A stretch of 64,000 nt of DNA from Rhodococcoides fascians A25f. Its GTDB lineage: Bacteria; Actinomycetota; Actinomycetes; Mycobacteriales; Mycobacteriaceae. A program made the translations under genes and the position numbers. Every line of letters begins with the position of its first letter. The first letter of the stretch is position 1. Positions 41,017 through 51,964 of this stretch are shown here, one piece after another. The notes below the pieces were generated by a model. It saw only the letters and a list, made by a program, of their open reading frames with translations. It was not told where the DNA came from and ran no database searches. The stretch is from positions 3,193,501 to 3,257,500 of the forward strand of contig NZ_CP049744.1 of the NCBI RefSeq assembly GCF_000760935.2, written 5' to 3'.

Positions 41017-41547
41017 TCAGCGGCCGGTGACTCCATCGATCTGCTCGCGGATGATGTCCGCATGCCCGTTGTGCCGCGCATATTCGCCGATCATGTGCAC
41101 GTAGACCATCCTCAGTGACATCGGTCCGCCTCGAAAGTCGACCGGATCCTCGAACGAGTGTCGGGCAGCGACCACGTCCGAGGCCGCACACTCGGCAGCG
41201 AATCGCGCGAAGTCCGACTCGGCACCCGATGCCGCCGCTCCCAGGAAGTCGGAGTCCTTACCCAACGCGGCGTCGTACATCGGGTCGAACGACATCGAAG
41301 CCAGTCGCTCTCGAAACCAGATGCGTTCGACCTTCGCGAGGTGACGGACGAGTCCGAGAAGGGAGACCGTCGAGTGCGAGAAAGGACGGCGCGCAAGCTG
41401 TTCGGCATCGGCACCGGCACAGATGTTCAGCAACGTGGCTCGATGCCAGCGCAGCACTCCCTCGAGCATCGGTCTGTCGTCACCGACGAGTGGACCGTCG
41501 ACCGGTTCCGGTGTGGGCACTGTCCATGTCTTTCGCCGTTCGGTCAT
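41017..41547 (-). CDS. DinB-family (DUF664) protein
   Basis: A 176-residue DinB-fold protein: MLEGVLRWHRATLLNICAGA, then SLLGLVRHLAKVERIWFRER with the metal-ligand His in RHLAKVE. MSLRMVYVHMIGEYARHNGH gives the other two His. The family includes thiol-dependent transferases and metalloproteins of unknown role. ATG 41547 (MTERRKTWTVP) is chosen over 41607. It lies 50 bases upstream of the aldehyde dehydrogenase on the same strand and is divergent from the small hypothetical gene. Confidence 0.82.
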   Translation of the reverse strand: MTERRKTWTVPTPEPVDGPLVGDDRPMLEGVLRWHRATLLNICAGADAEQLARRPFSHSTVSLLGLVRHLAKVERIWFRERLASMSFDPMYDAALGKDSDFLGAAASGAESDFARFAAECAASDVVAARHSFEDPVDFRGGPMSLRMVYVHMIGEYARHNGHADIIREQIDGVTGR

Positions 41548-41605
41548 GCACCGATTGTCGAACATGCAACTGCACTGTGCAGCGCAGCGCATTACGGTGG
41601 GATTC

Positions 41606-41860
41606 ATGACTATCGAAGATGTGGGCGGCAGACGAACGGTGACGGCGGACGAGCTACTTCTCCTGGTGGGTGATCATCTGCTCATCGAAGAGGGTGTCGC
41701 GACCGGATTCATCGAAAGCGCGGGCCAGGTAGCCGAGAGCGTCGCGGTGACAGTGACCGATGGCGTCGACGGAACCACCACGACCGAGCGAGTCTTTCTT
41801 CCCGACGCCGAGGTGACCATCGAACCGGCCGACCGCGGACGCGCCCCCGTCACTCTGTGA
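41606..41860 (+). CDS. Small hypothetical protein
   Basis: An 84-residue acidic protein (MTIEDVGGRRTVTADELLLL, later ESVAVTVTDGVDGTTTTERV) that I do not recognise. It is predicted soluble with beta-rich composition and without cysteine. The frame is open upstream into the divergent DinB gene, so the ATG at 41606 is a choice based on its position just beyond that gene. A 137-base gap separates it from the exported DUF218 gene on the same strand. Confidence 0.55.
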   Translation: MTIEDVGGRRTVTADELLLLVGDHLLIEEGVATGFIESAGQVAESVAVTVTDGVDGTTTTERVFLPDAEVTIEPADRGRAPVTL

Positions 41861-41997
41861 CTTCTCTGCCGGGCAGACGAATACCTGCTCAGAAGTACAT
41901 TCGTGTAACTCGAACAACTCTGCTCACACCAGTCACACTGGCACCGAATTGAGCTAGGGTGGCGGAGACCCGTCACCACTCGAAAAGGACGTCAGTA

Positions 41998-42918
41998 GTG
42001 CGACAAGGCCGAGTACGACCGACCGTTCGCGTTGCGGTGGTGTCCTGTGCCGCCGCGCTCGCTGTCGGTTTCGGCTCGATCACCGCGGTTGCCGAGCCCG
42101 ACGCGTCGGCCCCCGCAACCGTCGCCGAGGCAGTCCGTTCGGCCGACGCGCAGCAGTACAACGATGCACAGAACGCTCTGGTCAAAGGCCGATACGATGC
42201 CGGTTTCGCCGCGCTGGATGCCGTTGCGGCCGCGGCACCGAACGATGCCAATGTGGCAGCGCTGCAGACGTTCTATGCCAACGCAACCGATGATGCCGCC
42301 GCGCGTGCACAGCACTCGGCCCGCCTACGCACCCTGTCCCCTACGCTCGCCGACGCCGTCGATCGAGCCATCGCCGTCATCGACGACGCCGCGACCCGGA
42401 CGATCGACTTCGCGCCGACGACCGACGGACCGCGGACCGCGATCGTGGTGCTCGGTCTCGGCCTGAACAGCGACGGCAGTATGGCCCCGGAGTTGGTCGA
42501 GCGGCTGCGCTCCGCCGTCGCAGTGGCAGAGCGTTCCCCCGAATCCCCCATCATCGTCACCGGCGGGAATCCGCAGAGCGGCATCACCGAGGCCGAAGCG
42601 ATGAAGAAGTGGCTGATCGACAACGAGATCGCGGACGACCGCATTCATACCGAGGCCACCGCGAATTCGACGGTACAGAACGCGCAGCGCGCCACCTCGC
42701 TGGCCGCAGAGATAGGTGCTGAGAATCTGTTGCTCGCAACAACTCCCAGCCACCTTCGGCGAGCGATCTCCGATTTCGAGATCGCCGGTGCCGACGTGAT
42801 CGGTGCTGCGACATCCACTCCCGACGATCTCCCGGATCTGCCTGCCCTCGCTCCGACGGCACGGTTGGGCATGACCGTCGACGCCACCAAGATCCTCGGG
42901 ATACCGCGCACCTACTGA
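41998..42918 (+). CDS. Exported YdcF-like (DUF218) protein
   Basis: A 306-residue exported protein. The GTG at 41998 (VRQGRVRPTVRVAVVSC) with AAGGAC upstream starts a signal peptide that ends near ITAVAEPDA. A helical Ala-rich domain follows (to about residue 140), then a DUF218 domain: TAIVVLGLGLNSDGSMAPEL, IIVTGGNPQSGITEAEAMKK, EATANSTVQNAQ, LLLATTPSHLRRA. DUF218 members such as SanA and ElyC affect the envelope. TAGGGT at 41955-41960 may be the -10. It ends 7 bases inside the end of the convergent TetR gene. Confidence 0.82.
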   Translation: MRQGRVRPTVRVAVVSCAAALAVGFGSITAVAEPDASAPATVAEAVRSADAQQYNDAQNALVKGRYDAGFAALDAVAAAAPNDANVAALQTFYANATDDAAARAQHSARLRTLSPTLADAVDRAIAVIDDAATRTIDFAPTTDGPRTAIVVLGLGLNSDGSMAPELVERLRSAVAVAERSPESPIIVTGGNPQSGITEAEAMKKWLIDNEIADDRIHTEATANSTVQNAQRATSLAAEIGAENLLLATTPSHLRRAISDFEIAGADVIGAATSTPDDLPDLPALAPTARLGMTVDATKILGIPRTY

Positions 42919-43511
42919 CGCGTCCACCCTCGTAGCACCGACTCCGTCCCGGCGTCGAACATCGCCCGGCGAATCTCGTCGTCGGGGTTCGTCGGCATCG
43001 CCAACTCCAGCGACACCAACCCGTGCACGATCGCCCAGAACGAATGGCTGATCAAGTCGACCGATGCGCCGCTCATGGTGCCGGCCTCGACGGCGCGCGC
43101 TACCGCGGCCCGAAGCGGGTCCATCGCTGCGGCGGCGAGTTGCGCCTCTTCGGATACATCGACCGAACCGAGTACGCCGCCGAACATCACCGCGTACAGA
43201 TGCGGGTTGTGCAGAGCCCAGTGCCGGTAGGCAACGGCAAGTTCGCGTAGATCGACCTCGGGGTCGCCGGTGACGGGAACGCTGCGCTGCGCGTCACCGA
43301 AACTCGAGAACGACGCAGCGAACAGGGCGACCAGCAACTCGGCGCGACCACCGAACAGCGAATAGATGGCCGTGGTCGAGGTGCCCTCCGCGGCCGCCAG
43401 CTTACGGAGAGACAGCGAGTCGACGCCGTGTTGGGCAACGCTTTCCGCCGCGGCCCCGAGTAGCCGGGTGCGTAGTTCGGCATCGTGAATTCTGGGTCTC
43501 GCCACTTGCAA
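42912..43511 (-). CDS. TetR-family regulator (WHG C-terminal domain type)
   Basis: A 199-residue TetR regulator. The helix-turn-helix is SVAQHGVDSLSLRKLAAAEG followed by TSTTAIYSLFGGRAELL. The C-terminal ligand domain has AYRHWALHNPHLYAVMFGG, the WHG-type motif. It is divergent from the DUF4188 gene, 71 bases away, and the gap contains repeats likely to be its operator, so it probably controls that gene and itself. Confidence 0.88.
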   Translation of the reverse strand: MQVARPRIHDAELRTRLLGAAAESVAQHGVDSLSLRKLAAAEGTSTTAIYSLFGGRAELLVALFAASFSSFGDAQRSVPVTGDPEVDLRELAVAYRHWALHNPHLYAVMFGGVLGSVDVSEEAQLAAAAMDPLRAAVARAVEAGTMSGASVDLISHSFWAIVHGLVSLELAMPTNPDDEIRRAMFDAGTESVLRGWTRQ

Positions 43512-43512
43512 A

Positions 43513-43552
43513 ACTTACCACAACGGTGTTTTATAACGGTGTCACAGTAAGT
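43513..43552. promoter_or_regulatory. Probable TetR operator in the divergent promoter
   Basis: ACTTAC (43513-43518) and its inverse GTAAGT (43547-43552) flank two direct copies of AACGGTGT at 43522-43529 and 43535-43542, spaced 13 bases. The AT-rich TTTTATAA between them can supply the minus-strand -10. Location between a TetR gene and a divergent target supports an operator. Confidence 0.6.
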
Positions 43553-43582
43553 TCACCTGCCCCGAACAGACAGGAACACGTC

Positions 43583-44062
43583 ATGCAAACCATCATCGAC
43601 GGCCGCCGCACGGTCGACGCCGACCGCGACACCGTCACGGTCTTCCTCATCGGAATGCGCATCAACAATCCCCTTGCCGTTCGCTCCTGGCTTCCCGCGG
43701 TGCGCGCGATGCCGCGGATGCTCAGCCATCTGGAGCAGGATCCCGCCTCAGGACTGCTCGGCTACCACTCATGGTTGGGTCGCACCACCATGCTGGTCAG
43801 CTACTGGCGCAACGCGGAAGACCTGACGCGATTCGCCGCCGATCCCGACGCACCACATGCACCCGCCTGGCGCGCCTTCAACCGATCGGTCGCCGCGACC
43901 GGGCACGTCGGCGTATGGCACGAAACCTACACGGCGACAGCACAGAACAGTGAAGCGATCTACGTCAACATGCCGTCGTTCGGCCTCGCTGGAGCCATCG
44001 GTGGAATCCCGATCGGCACAGGCTCACACACCTGGAAGCAGCGAATGAAATCTGCGAAGTAG
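43583..44062 (+). CDS. DUF4188 family protein
   Basis: A 159-residue protein of the DUF4188 family (related to monooxygenase-like dimeric barrels). It has VTVFLIGMRINNPLAVRSWL, GLLGYHSWLGRTTMLVSYWR and GVWHETYTATAQNSEAIYVN. Conserved His, Tyr and Trp residues suggest a heme or small-molecule site. ATG 43583 (MQTIIDGRR) follows AGGAA by 7 bases. It is probably controlled by the divergent TetR regulator. No characterised function is known to me. Confidence 0.82.
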   Translation: MQTIIDGRRTVDADRDTVTVFLIGMRINNPLAVRSWLPAVRAMPRMLSHLEQDPASGLLGYHSWLGRTTMLVSYWRNAEDLTRFAADPDAPHAPAWRAFNRSVAATGHVGVWHETYTATAQNSEAIYVNMPSFGLAGAIGGIPIGTGSHTWKQRMKSAK

Positions 44063-44073
44063 GCCCGTACGAG

Positions 44074-45636
44074 CTAGAGGAAGTTCCCCGCTCGCGTGGC
44101 GATATCGAGAACGGGCTGAGGAAAGACTCCCAGTGCCACGGTGACGACCACCGAAACCCCGATCGCGCACGACACCGATGCGGTGGGCCGCACCATCGTG
44201 ACGGTCCGGTCCGTGGGATCGGTGAAGAACATCAGCACTATCACTCTCACGTAGAAGAACGCCGCGATCGCGCTGCACACCACACCGACCACGACCAATG
44301 CTGCTCCCCCGGCACCCGAGGCCGCGCTGAACACCGCAAACTTGCCGATGAAGCCGCTGGTGAGCGGGATACCGGCGAACGAGAGCAAGAACAATCCGAA
44401 CACTGCGGCAACGAGCGGTGAGCGTCGACCGACACCGGCCCACCGCTCCAGGTCGCCCACCTCACCACGTTCGTCTCGGGCCAGACCGATGACGGCGAAT
44501 CCACCCAACGTGCTGAAGGCGTAAGCAAGCAGGTAGAACATCGTGGCCGAGGCACCCGAATCACCCACATCACCTGAATTACCCAGCGCGGTCACTCCGG
44601 TGAGGATGAACCCGGTGTGCGCCACGGACGAGTAGGCCAGCATGCGTTTGACGTCGGTCTGCGTCACCGCGACAACCGAACCGAGCACCATCGTCGCGAT
44701 GGCTACCACCCACAGCATCGGCCGCCAACTCGACTCGAGACCGGGCAGTGCCATTCCGAAGATTCGCAGAATCGCACCGAACGCCGCGACCTTGGTCACC
44801 GTGGCCATCAGTGCGGTCACCGGCGTGGGGGCACCCTGGTAGACATCTGGAATCCACGAATGAAAGGGCACCGCACCGACTTTGAACAACAAACCCACAG
44901 CCAGCAGTGCGGTTCCGATCAGCGCGAGCGATCTTCCCTGACCGTCTGCGGCGATGGCGTCGGCAATGCCGTCCAATCCGACGGTACCGGCATAGCCGTA
45001 CAGGAACGCGACTCCGAACAGGAAGAACGCGGACGAGAATGCGCCGAGGAGAAAGTATTTCAGCGCCGCCTCCTGGGAGAGTAGCCGCCGTCGCCGGGCC
45101 AGACCACACAGGAGATACAGCGGCAGAGACAGTACCTCCAGCGCGACGAACATCGTCAGCAGATCGGTGGACGCCGGAAACAACAGCATGCCGCCGATCG
45201 CGAACATCGCCAGTGGAAAGACCTCCGTCTGGGCAACGCCTGCGTCGATGGCCTCCTTCTCCGCGACGCTGCCCGGAGTGGTCGAGGCCTGCGGAGTGAA
45301 CGAATCGATGCGGCGCTCGGTTCCGGCCCCGGTCAAGGCGACAGTGCGCTCCGCCAGCAAAGCCACGGCCGGGATTGCCACCAGCACAATGGTTCCCTGC
45401 AGAAACAGCGTCGGGCCGTCGATGGCCACGGCCCCGTTCATCGCATATGCCTCGGTGCCCGCCAGCCCGAGAACGGCCGCGAGAGCCGCCACCAAACCGG
45501 CCAGCGCAAGGCCGAGATGGACCCCACGACGTGCCCGCATCGGTACGAACGCTTCGACGAGGACCCCGAGAACCGCGACACCGAAGACGATCAACATGGG
45601 CGACAGCAGTCCGTACTGCACCTCGGGAGTGGTCAT
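44074..45636 (-). CDS. nuoN: NADH-quinone oxidoreductase subunit N
   Basis: A 520-residue antiporter-like membrane subunit of complex I, last gene of the nuo operon. It has about 14 hydrophobic segments and the conserved region VGLLFKVGAVPFHSWIPDVY followed by QGAPTPVTALMATVTKVAA, with the Lys of LFKVGAVPFH in the proton path. The ATG overlaps the nuoM stop by 4 bases. An acidic insert lies around residues 95-115 (RRIDSFTPQASTTPGSVAEK). Confidence 0.96.
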   Translation of the reverse strand: MTTPEVQYGLLSPMLIVFGVAVLGVLVEAFVPMRARRGVHLGLALAGLVAALAAVLGLAGTEAYAMNGAVAIDGPTLFLQGTIVLVAIPAVALLAERTVALTGAGTERRIDSFTPQASTTPGSVAEKEAIDAGVAQTEVFPLAMFAIGGMLLFPASTDLLTMFVALEVLSLPLYLLCGLARRRRLLSQEAALKYFLLGAFSSAFFLFGVAFLYGYAGTVGLDGIADAIAADGQGRSLALIGTALLAVGLLFKVGAVPFHSWIPDVYQGAPTPVTALMATVTKVAAFGAILRIFGMALPGLESSWRPMLWVVAIATMVLGSVVAVTQTDVKRMLAYSSVAHTGFILTGVTALGNSGDVGDSGASATMFYLLAYAFSTLGGFAVIGLARDERGEVGDLERWAGVGRRSPLVAAVFGLFLLSFAGIPLTSGFIGKFAVFSAASGAGGAALVVVGVVCSAIAAFFYVRVIVLMFFTDPTDRTVTMVRPTASVSCAIGVSVVVTVALGVFPQPVLDIATRAGNFL

Positions 45637-47171
45637 CGTTGACCTCCTGCACTGTCGACGATCGTGGATTGCACTGCCGGAGTGATGACATCGAGTGCCG
45701 GTTTCGGGTACACCCCGAACACGATCAGCAACGCGAGCAACGGGACCACCACCAACGCCTCACGGGGAACGAGATCGGAGATCTTCTCGCTGCCCTCTCG
45801 GACCGGCCCCGTCATCACCCGCTGATAGAGCCAGAGAATGTAGATCGCCGACAGAACGAGCGCACCGGTGGCCACGATCGCGGCGACGCCGTATCGACCG
45901 AATGTGCCGATCAGCACCAGGAATTCACTGATGAACGGGGCGAGACCGGGTAGGGAGAGCGTGGCCAGACCAGAGATCAGAAACGTTCCGGCGAGCACCG
46001 GCGCGACCTTCTGGACGCCGCCGTAGTCGGCGATCGCCCGCGAACCGCGACGGGACACGAGAAAACCTGCGATCAAGAACAATGCGGCGGTGGAGATTCC
46101 GTGGTTGACCATGTACAGCGTGGCACCGGCCTGACTCTGGCCGGTCATCGCGAAGATGCCGAGGATGATGAACCCGAAGTGCGAAATCGAGGTGTAGGCA
46201 ATGAGTCTCATCATGTCGGTCTGACCGATCGCCAGTATCGCGCCGTACACGATGCCGATCACCGCGAGCGTGATGATCCACGGGGCGAACGTCTGCGACG
46301 ACTCGGGGAAGAGCTCGAGACAGAAGCGCAGCATCGCGAAGGTGCCGACCTTGTCCACCACCGACATCATCAGCACCGCCGTTGCGGGGGTGGACTGCAC
46401 TGCGGCGTCGGGTAGCCACGTATGGAACGGCCACAGGGGTGCCTTGATCGCGAACGCAAGCATGAAACCGAGGAACAACGCGTTGAGTACTACCGGATCC
46501 ACGCCGAGCCCGCCCGATGCCGCCGCATCCGCGATCGTGCGCAGATCGAACGTACCGCCGTCGAACGGGCCACCCGCCCTGGCGGTGACGACGTACAACC
46601 CGATGACGGCAGCCAGCATCACCAGGCCACCGAACAGGTTGTACAGCAGGAACTTCACCGCGGCGCGCGTGCGCTCGGTACCACCGAAACCACCGATGAG
46701 GAAGTACATCGGAATCAGCATCGCCTCGAAGAAGATGTAGAACAGCAGTACGTCCAAGGCGAGGAACGAAACGATCACCATCGACTCGACCACCAGGATC
46801 AACGCCATGTAGGTGTGCGAGACCCGGCGCGATCCGTAGTTCGCCACGCGGCTGCCGTCGTTCCAGCCCGCAACGAGGAGCAGTGGGGTCAGGACGGTGG
46901 TGAGCAACACCAGCACGAGACCGATTCCGTCGAGGCCGAGCGTGTAGCGCGCACCGAATGCCGCTATCCAGGAATGGTCTTCGAGGAACTGGTATCGATC
47001 GCCACCGGAGTCGAACGCGACCGCGAGTACCACCGACACAGCGAGGGTGCCGGTGGCGAAACCCACGGCGACACCACGCGCGATCGTCGGACGATCCGCC
47101 GGCACCAGGGCGACGACGATCGCGCCGAGTACCGGCAGAACCCACAGGACGGTCAACCAGGGGATCGTCAC
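45633..47171 (-). CDS. nuoM: NADH-quinone oxidoreductase subunit M
   Basis: A 512-residue antiporter-like membrane subunit. Conserved blocks are [18 protein letters not shown] with the key Glu, [20 protein letters not shown] followed by [20 protein letters not shown], and [18 protein letters not shown]. The GTG start at 47171 overlaps the nuoL stop (GTGA). The same frame stays open upstream through nuoL by high GC, which is not coding. Confidence 0.96.
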   Translation of the reverse strand: MTIPWLTVLWVLPVLGAIVVALVPADRPTIARGVAVGFATGTLAVSVVLAVAFDSGGDRYQFLEDHSWIAAFGARYTLGLDGIGLVLVLLTTVLTPLLLVAGWNDGSRVANYGSRRVSHTYMALILVVESMVIVSFLALDVLLFYIFFEAMLIPMYFLIGGFGGTERTRAAVKFLLYNLFGGLVMLAAVIGLYVVTARAGGPFDGGTFDLRTIADAAASGGLGVDPVVLNALFLGFMLAFAIKAPLWPFHTWLPDAAVQSTPATAVLMMSVVDKVGTFAMLRFCLELFPESSQTFAPWIITLAVIGIVYGAILAIGQTDMMRLIAYTSISHFGFIILGIFAMTGQSQAGATLYMVNHGISTAALFLIAGFLVSRRGSRAIADYGGVQKVAPVLAGTFLISGLATLSLPGLAPFISEFLVLIGTFGRYGVAAIVATGALVLSAIYILWLYQRVMTGPVREGSEKISDLVPREALVVVPLLALLIVFGVYPKPALDVITPAVQSTIVDSAGGQR

Positions 47172-49039
47172 AGGACCACCACCATCAGCACGACGAGAAC
47201 GGCCCCGGCGAACGTCGCCAACGCATAGGACCGTACGAAACCGGTCTGGAGCCCCCTGGATCGACTCGACACTCCGCCGATCGATCTCCCCACCCCATCC
47301 ACGACCGCGTCGATACCAGCTGTATCGGCGTATACCATTGTGCTCGTGAGCTTTTGACCGGGTCGCATGAATGCTGCCTCGTTGAAGGCGTCGCCGTACA
47401 GATCGGCGCGTGCGGCTCTGGTCAGCACCGATACATCCTCGGGTGGGGTCGGGGGAACGTCTCGGGCGATGTACTTCCGGTACGCGACGCCTGCGCCCAC
47501 GAGTACCACTGCCAGAACTGCGACAGTGACGACCCAGGCAGGAATCGCGTGCTCCTCGTGCGCCGATCCCACCACCGGTTCCAGCCAGCTCTCGAGGCGG
47601 CCACCCACCGCGAGGAAAGCTCCCGATGCCACCGAGCCCACGGCCAACAAAATCATGGGAGCCGTCATCGTCGCCGACGCTTCGTGCGGATGTGCCTGCG
47701 CTGCCCACCGTTTCGGGCCGAAGAACGTCATCAGCATCACTCGAGTCATGTAGAAGGCCGTCAGACCCGCACCGAGCAACGTCACGCAGCCGAGCACCAC
47801 ACCTGCCGCTCCCCCCGCCGCGAACGCGACCTCGATGATCGGATCCTTGGCGAAGAAGCCGGAGAAGGGCGGTACTCCGATGATGGCGAGGTAGCCGAGA
47901 CCGAACGTGACGAACGTGATCGGCATCGCGGCGCGGAGCCCGCCGAACCGTCGCATGTCGGTCTCGTCGTTCATCGCGTGCATCACCGAGCCGGCACCCA
48001 GGAACAAGCCTGCCTTGAAGAACCCGTGCGAGAGTAACAGCACAATGGCGAAGGCGTAGCCGGACGGGCCGAGTCCGGCCGCGAGCACCATGTACCCGAT
48101 CTGACTCATCGTCGAGGCCGCGAGCGCCTTCTTGATGTCGTCTTTCGCACAACCGATCACGGCACCGAACAGCAATGTCACCGCACCAACCGTGACCGTT
48201 GCTGCACGGGCGGCCGGCGACGCCTCGAACACCGGTCCGGATCGGACGATGAGATACACCCCGGCGGTGACCATCGTCGCCGCGTGAATGAGTGCGGAGA
48301 CCGGAGTGGGGCCCTCCATGGCGTCGCCGAGCCACGACTGCAGCGGCACCTGCGCCGACTTTCCGCAGGCGGCCAGCAGCAACATCAGTGCCATCGCGGT
48401 GGCCACCGATTCACTCGCATCCCCGATTCCGGTGAACACCACGTCGTATTGCACCGACCCGAAGTTCACGAACATGATCATCAGGGCGATCGCCAGGCCG
48501 ATATCGCCGACGCGGTTGACCACGAACGCTTTTCGAGCTGCCGAGGCGGCCGACGGCTTGTGTTGCCAGAATCCGATGAGCAGGTACGACGCCAGGCCGA
48601 CACCCTCCCACCCCAGATACAGGCCGAGGAAGTTGTCGGCCAGCACCAGCAGCAGCATGGCGGCGAGAAACAGATTGAGGTACGCGAAGAAGCGCCGACG
48701 TTCCGCGTCGTGGCTCATGTATCCGATCGAGTACACGTGAATGAGCGACCCGACTCCGGTGATCAACAGGACGAAACAGATCGACAGCTGATCGGCGCGC
48801 AGTCCGAAGTCGACCTGCAATTCGTCGACGGGAACCCAGCGGAACAGAGTCTCGGTGATCGCTCTGTTCGACTCGTCACGCCCCAGCATCGAGGCGAACA
48901 CCAGTGCTGCGAACACGAACGACGACACCGCTGCTGCCGTCGCAACCAGGTGCCCCCACGGGTTGCAGCGCCGGCCACCGAGCAGCAGGACGGCCGCACC
49001 GAACGCCGGCAGAGCCGGGAGAAGCCACAGGATCGACAT
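47168..49039 (-). CDS. nuoL: NADH-quinone oxidoreductase subunit L
   Basis: A 623-residue antiporter-like subunit with the long lateral helix at its C-terminus. It has [60 protein letters not shown] followed by [20 protein letters not shown], and [16 protein letters not shown]. The ATG lies 16 bases after the nuoK stop. Confidence 0.97.
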   Translation of the reverse strand: MSILWLLPALPAFGAAVLLLGGRRCNPWGHLVATAAAVSSFVFAALVFASMLGRDESNRAITETLFRWVPVDELQVDFGLRADQLSICFVLLITGVGSLIHVYSIGYMSHDAERRRFFAYLNLFLAAMLLLVLADNFLGLYLGWEGVGLASYLLIGFWQHKPSAASAARKAFVVNRVGDIGLAIALMIMFVNFGSVQYDVVFTGIGDASESVATAMALMLLLAACGKSAQVPLQSWLGDAMEGPTPVSALIHAATMVTAGVYLIVRSGPVFEASPAARAATVTVGAVTLLFGAVIGCAKDDIKKALAASTMSQIGYMVLAAGLGPSGYAFAIVLLLSHGFFKAGLFLGAGSVMHAMNDETDMRRFGGLRAAMPITFVTFGLGYLAIIGVPPFSGFFAKDPIIEVAFAAGGAAGVVLGCVTLLGAGLTAFYMTRVMLMTFFGPKRWAAQAHPHEASATMTAPMILLAVGSVASGAFLAVGGRLESWLEPVVGSAHEEHAIPAWVVTVAVLAVVLVGAGVAYRKYIARDVPPTPPEDVSVLTRAARADLYGDAFNEAAFMRPGQKLTSTMVYADTAGIDAVVDGVGRSIGGVSSRSRGLQTGFVRSYALATFAGAVLVVLMVVVL

Positions 49040-49055
49040 CGTTTCTGCTCCCCCG

Positions 49056-49355
49056 TCAGTTCTTCATCAGAGAGTTCTCGTCCATCGAGATCGAGCGACG
49101 AGAACGGAAGATGGCCATGATGATCGCCAGGCCCACCACCACCTCGGCAGCAGCGACCACCATGGTGAAGAACGCGAACAACTGGCCGTCCAGATTGCCG
49201 TGCATGCGGGAGAACGTGACGAACGCGAGATTGACTGCGTTGAGCATCAATTCGATGCACATGAACACGATGATGGCGTTACGCCTGACGATGACTCCCG
49301 CCGCGCCGATCGTGAACAGCAGAACCGATAGATAGAGGTAGTTCTCGGGATTCAT
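49056..49355 (-). CDS. nuoK: NADH-quinone oxidoreductase subunit K
   Basis: A 99-residue subunit with three hydrophobic segments: [40 protein letters not shown] with the conserved Glu, and [20 protein letters not shown] with the second Glu. These glutamates are part of the proton-translocating path. The ATG overlaps the nuoJ stop by 4 bases. Confidence 0.97.
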   Translation of the reverse strand: MNPENYLYLSVLLFTIGAAGVIVRRNAIIVFMCIELMLNAVNLAFVTFSRMHGNLDGQLFAFFTMVVAAAEVVVGLAIIMAIFRSRRSISMDENSLMKN

Positions 49356-50119
49356 CGCTCGTCACCCCCGTCCACCTTGTACTGGCTCCGTCGATCGGCG
49401 AACAGGGCGTTGACGGACGACTCCGACTCGCTTCCGTCCGGCAGCAGAGCGCGGCGATCCACGCCGTTGTGACGGGCGAACACACCGGGGCTCGGCAGCG
49501 GCGTCACCCGGGAGCCGTCGCGAAACCGGTCCTGCGACATCTCTCGCTGACCCTTCACCGGTCCCAGAGCCTCCCGGTGCGCCAGGATCATCGCCCCGAT
49601 GGTGGCCGTGATCAACAGCGCTCCGGTCAGCTCGAACGCCCATACGTACTCGACGAAGATCAGCTCGGCCAGGCCTTCGACGTTTCCGGTGGAGTTGGCC
49701 AGGTCGAGCCCGACGAAATCGAGTCGACCGGCGCGTGCCGAGTCGCGCAGCAGCACCCCGATGATCAACAGCCCGAAGCCGATTCCGATGACGACGGCCG
49801 CGATACGGTGCCCTCGCAACGTCTCGGTCAAGGACTCCGAGGTGTCGACCCCGACGAGCATCAGGACGAACAGAAACAGCATCATGACCGCACCGGTGTA
49901 GACGACGATCTGCACGACACCGAGGAACAGCGCCCCCTGCGCCATGTAGAAGGTTGCGAGCACCACCATGGTGGCGGCGAGAAACAGTGCCGAGTAGACA
50001 GCTTTCGTGCTCATCACCACACCCAGAGCGCCGAGGACCGCAACGACACCGAGGGTCCAGAATTGCACGGCCTCACCGGTGGAGGTTGCCTCGAGGGCGA
50101 GTGACACTGCGGCAGTCAT
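49352..50119 (-). CDS. nuoJ: NADH-quinone oxidoreductase subunit J
   Basis: A 255-residue subunit with five hydrophobic segments and a cytoplasmic tail. It has [20 protein letters not shown] and [20 protein letters not shown], the pi-bulge helix region. The tail after about residue 180 is long and polar ([20 protein letters not shown]), as in mycobacterial NuoJ. The start overlaps the nuoI stop (ATGA). Confidence 0.95.
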   Translation of the reverse strand: MTAAVSLALEATSTGEAVQFWTLGVVAVLGALGVVMSTKAVYSALFLAATMVVLATFYMAQGALFLGVVQIVVYTGAVMMLFLFVLMLVGVDTSESLTETLRGHRIAAVVIGIGFGLLIIGVLLRDSARAGRLDFVGLDLANSTGNVEGLAELIFVEYVWAFELTGALLITATIGAMILAHREALGPVKGQREMSQDRFRDGSRVTPLPSPGVFARHNGVDRRALLPDGSESESSVNALFADRRSQYKVDGGDER

Positions 50120-50661
50120 CGAACCGGACCGCGATCGGTGTCGGGCTCGCTCTCGGCACCGGTGACGGTGCCGCGGTAGTAGTCATCGGCCGAACGCCCC
50201 GGTGCCATCGCGTGTGGTGGTGCCACCATGTCCGGCTCCAGCGGTGCCAGCAGTGAATCCTTCTCGTAGATCAGGTCTGCTCGGTTGTCACCGGCGAGTT
50301 CGTATTCGTTGGTCATCGTCAGAGCCCTTGTGGGACAGGCCTCCACACACAATCCGCAGCCGATGCACCGAAGATAGTTGATCTGGTAGACCCCGCCGTA
50401 TCGCTCGCCCGGCGAGAATCGCTCGGTCTCGGTGTTGTCGGCTCCTTCGACGTAGATCGCGTCGGCCGGACAGGCCCACGCGCAGAGCTCGCAGCCGATG
50501 CACTTCTCGAGGCCGTCGGCGTATCGGTTGAGCTGATGCCGACCGTGGTAGCGAACCTCGGTCGGTTTCTTCTCCTCCGGATACAGTTCGGTCTCGGGTT
50601 TCTTGAACATCGTGGCGAAGGTGACACCGAATCCGGCGATGGGACCGAGGAATTCAGGCAT
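50116..50661 (-). CDS. nuoI: NADH-quinone oxidoreductase subunit I
   Basis: A 181-residue subunit carrying two [4Fe-4S] clusters (N6a, N6b). The motifs are [20 protein letters not shown] and [20 protein letters not shown]. It links the peripheral arm to the quinone module. ATG 50661 ([10 protein letters not shown]) gives the family N-terminus and lies 8 bases inside the nuoH 3' end; the open frame to 50823 is not coding. Confidence 0.97.
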   Translation of the reverse strand: MPEFLGPIAGFGVTFATMFKKPETELYPEEKKPTEVRYHGRHQLNRYADGLEKCIGCELCAWACPADAIYVEGADNTETERFSPGERYGGVYQINYLRCIGCGLCVEACPTRALTMTNEYELAGDNRADLIYEKDSLLAPLEPDMVAPPHAMAPGRSADDYYRGTVTGAESEPDTDRGPVR

Positions 50662-51964
50662 CGGCGTTCTCCTTCTGTGACCGGGCCGGGTGTGACCGCG
50701 CACCGGCGTGCCGGCTCGCAATCGTCGCGCCCTGCTTGGGGATGGGAGGAATCGGGAATCCGCCTGCCACGGCATCGAATTCTTCGGTGGGCGGCGGAGG
50801 CAGAACGTTCCGGATACGTGCACGCTTTCGCAGCATGAGCAGCAGAGAACCCAGAACGGCGACCGCGAAGATCATCGACGCGACGAACGTGACGAGAGGC
50901 ACGTCGTACCTACCGGTGCCGAGTACCCGCACCGTCGCGATCACCATCACCCAGATCAGAGCGACGGGAATGAGGATCTTCCAGCCGAAGTTCATGAATT
51001 GGTCGTATCGCAGCCTCGGCAACGTCGACCGCAGCCAGATGAAGACGAACAGGAACACCCACACCTTGACGACGAACCACAGCACCGGCCACCATCCCGA
51101 ATTGGCACCGCTCCACAGACTCAACGGAATCGGAGCCCGCCAGCCGCCCAGGAACAACGTGGTCGCGAGCGCCGACACCGTGACCATGTTGATGTACTCG
51201 GCAAGCATGAACATCGCGAAACGCAAGGACGAGTATTCGGTGTGGAACCCGCCCACCAATTCCCCTTCGGCCTCGGGCAAGTCGAAGGGTGCGCGGTTGG
51301 TTTCACCGACCATCGCCGTCACGTACACCAGGAACGACGGCAGGAGCAACAGCACGTACCAGGTGTTCTGTTGCGCAGCAACGATTCCGGACGTAGACAT
51401 GGTCCCCGCGTACAGGAATACCGCAGCGAACGACAGGCCCATCGCGACCTCGTAGGAAATGACCTGCGCCGTCGAACGGAGTGCACCCAGCAACGGATAC
51501 GTCGAATTCGACGCCCAGCCAGCCAGGACGATTCCGTACACACCCACCGAGGTGACCGCGAGGATGTACAGAACCCCCACCGGCAGGTCGGTCATCTGCA
51601 GCGGAGTCGTGGTGCCGAAAACCGACACCTCGGGCCCGAACGGAATCACCGCAAAGGCCATGAAGGCAGGGACCACCGAAATGATCGGAGCCAGAATGTA
51701 AATCGGCTTGTCGACACCGGTCGGAGTGATTCCCTCTTTCAGCGCAAGCTTGATTCCGTCCATCAGCGACTGCAACAGTCCCCACGGACCGACCCGATTG
51801 GGCCCGACGCGCATCTGCATCCACGCCATGATCTTGCGTTCGGCATAGATCGCAACGAGCGGTGTGAGAACCAAGAATACGAAGACCGCCAAGGCCTTGC
51901 CGATCACCAACCACCACGGGTCGGTGCCGAACATCGACAGATCGGTCGGCGCGGAGACGATCAC
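50654..51964 (-). CDS. nuoH: NADH-quinone oxidoreductase subunit H
   Basis: A 436-residue membrane subunit that forms the quinone chamber with NuoB and NuoD. It has eight hydrophobic segments, [24 protein letters not shown] [20 protein letters not shown], and [20 protein letters not shown] with charged quinone-site residues. A C-terminal basic and polar extension of about 60 residues ([20 protein letters not shown] onward) is present. The GTG start overlaps the nuoG stop. Confidence 0.97.
   Translation of the reverse strand: MIVSAPTDLSMFGTDPWWLVIGKALAVFVFLVLTPLVAIYAERKIMAWMQMRVGPNRVGPWGLLQSLMDGIKLALKEGITPTGVDKPIYILAPIISVVPAFMAFAVIPFGPEVSVFGTTTPLQMTDLPVGVLYILAVTSVGVYGIVLAGWASNSTYPLLGALRSTAQVISYEVAMGLSFAAVFLYAGTMSTSGIVAAQQNTWYVLLLLPSFLVYVTAMVGETNRAPFDLPEAEGELVGGFHTEYSSLRFAMFMLAEYINMVTVSALATTLFLGGWRAPIPLSLWSGANSGWWPVLWFVVKVWVFLFVFIWLRSTLPRLRYDQFMNFGWKILIPVALIWVMVIATVRVLGTGRYDVPLVTFVASMIFAVAVLGSLLLMLRKRARIRNVLPPPPTEEFDAVAGGFPIPPIPKQGATIASRHAGARSHPARSQKENADA

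Noticed and set aside
41929..41941. CCAGTCACACTGG palindrome before the DUF218 gene
   Set aside because: It is short, unpaired with other sites, and overlaps a possible -35, so chance cannot be excluded.
47172..48335. Upstream extension of the nuoM frame into nuoL
   Set aside because: The added 388 residues are Arg/Gly-rich shadow sequence. A GTG overlapping the nuoL stop gives a normal NuoM start.
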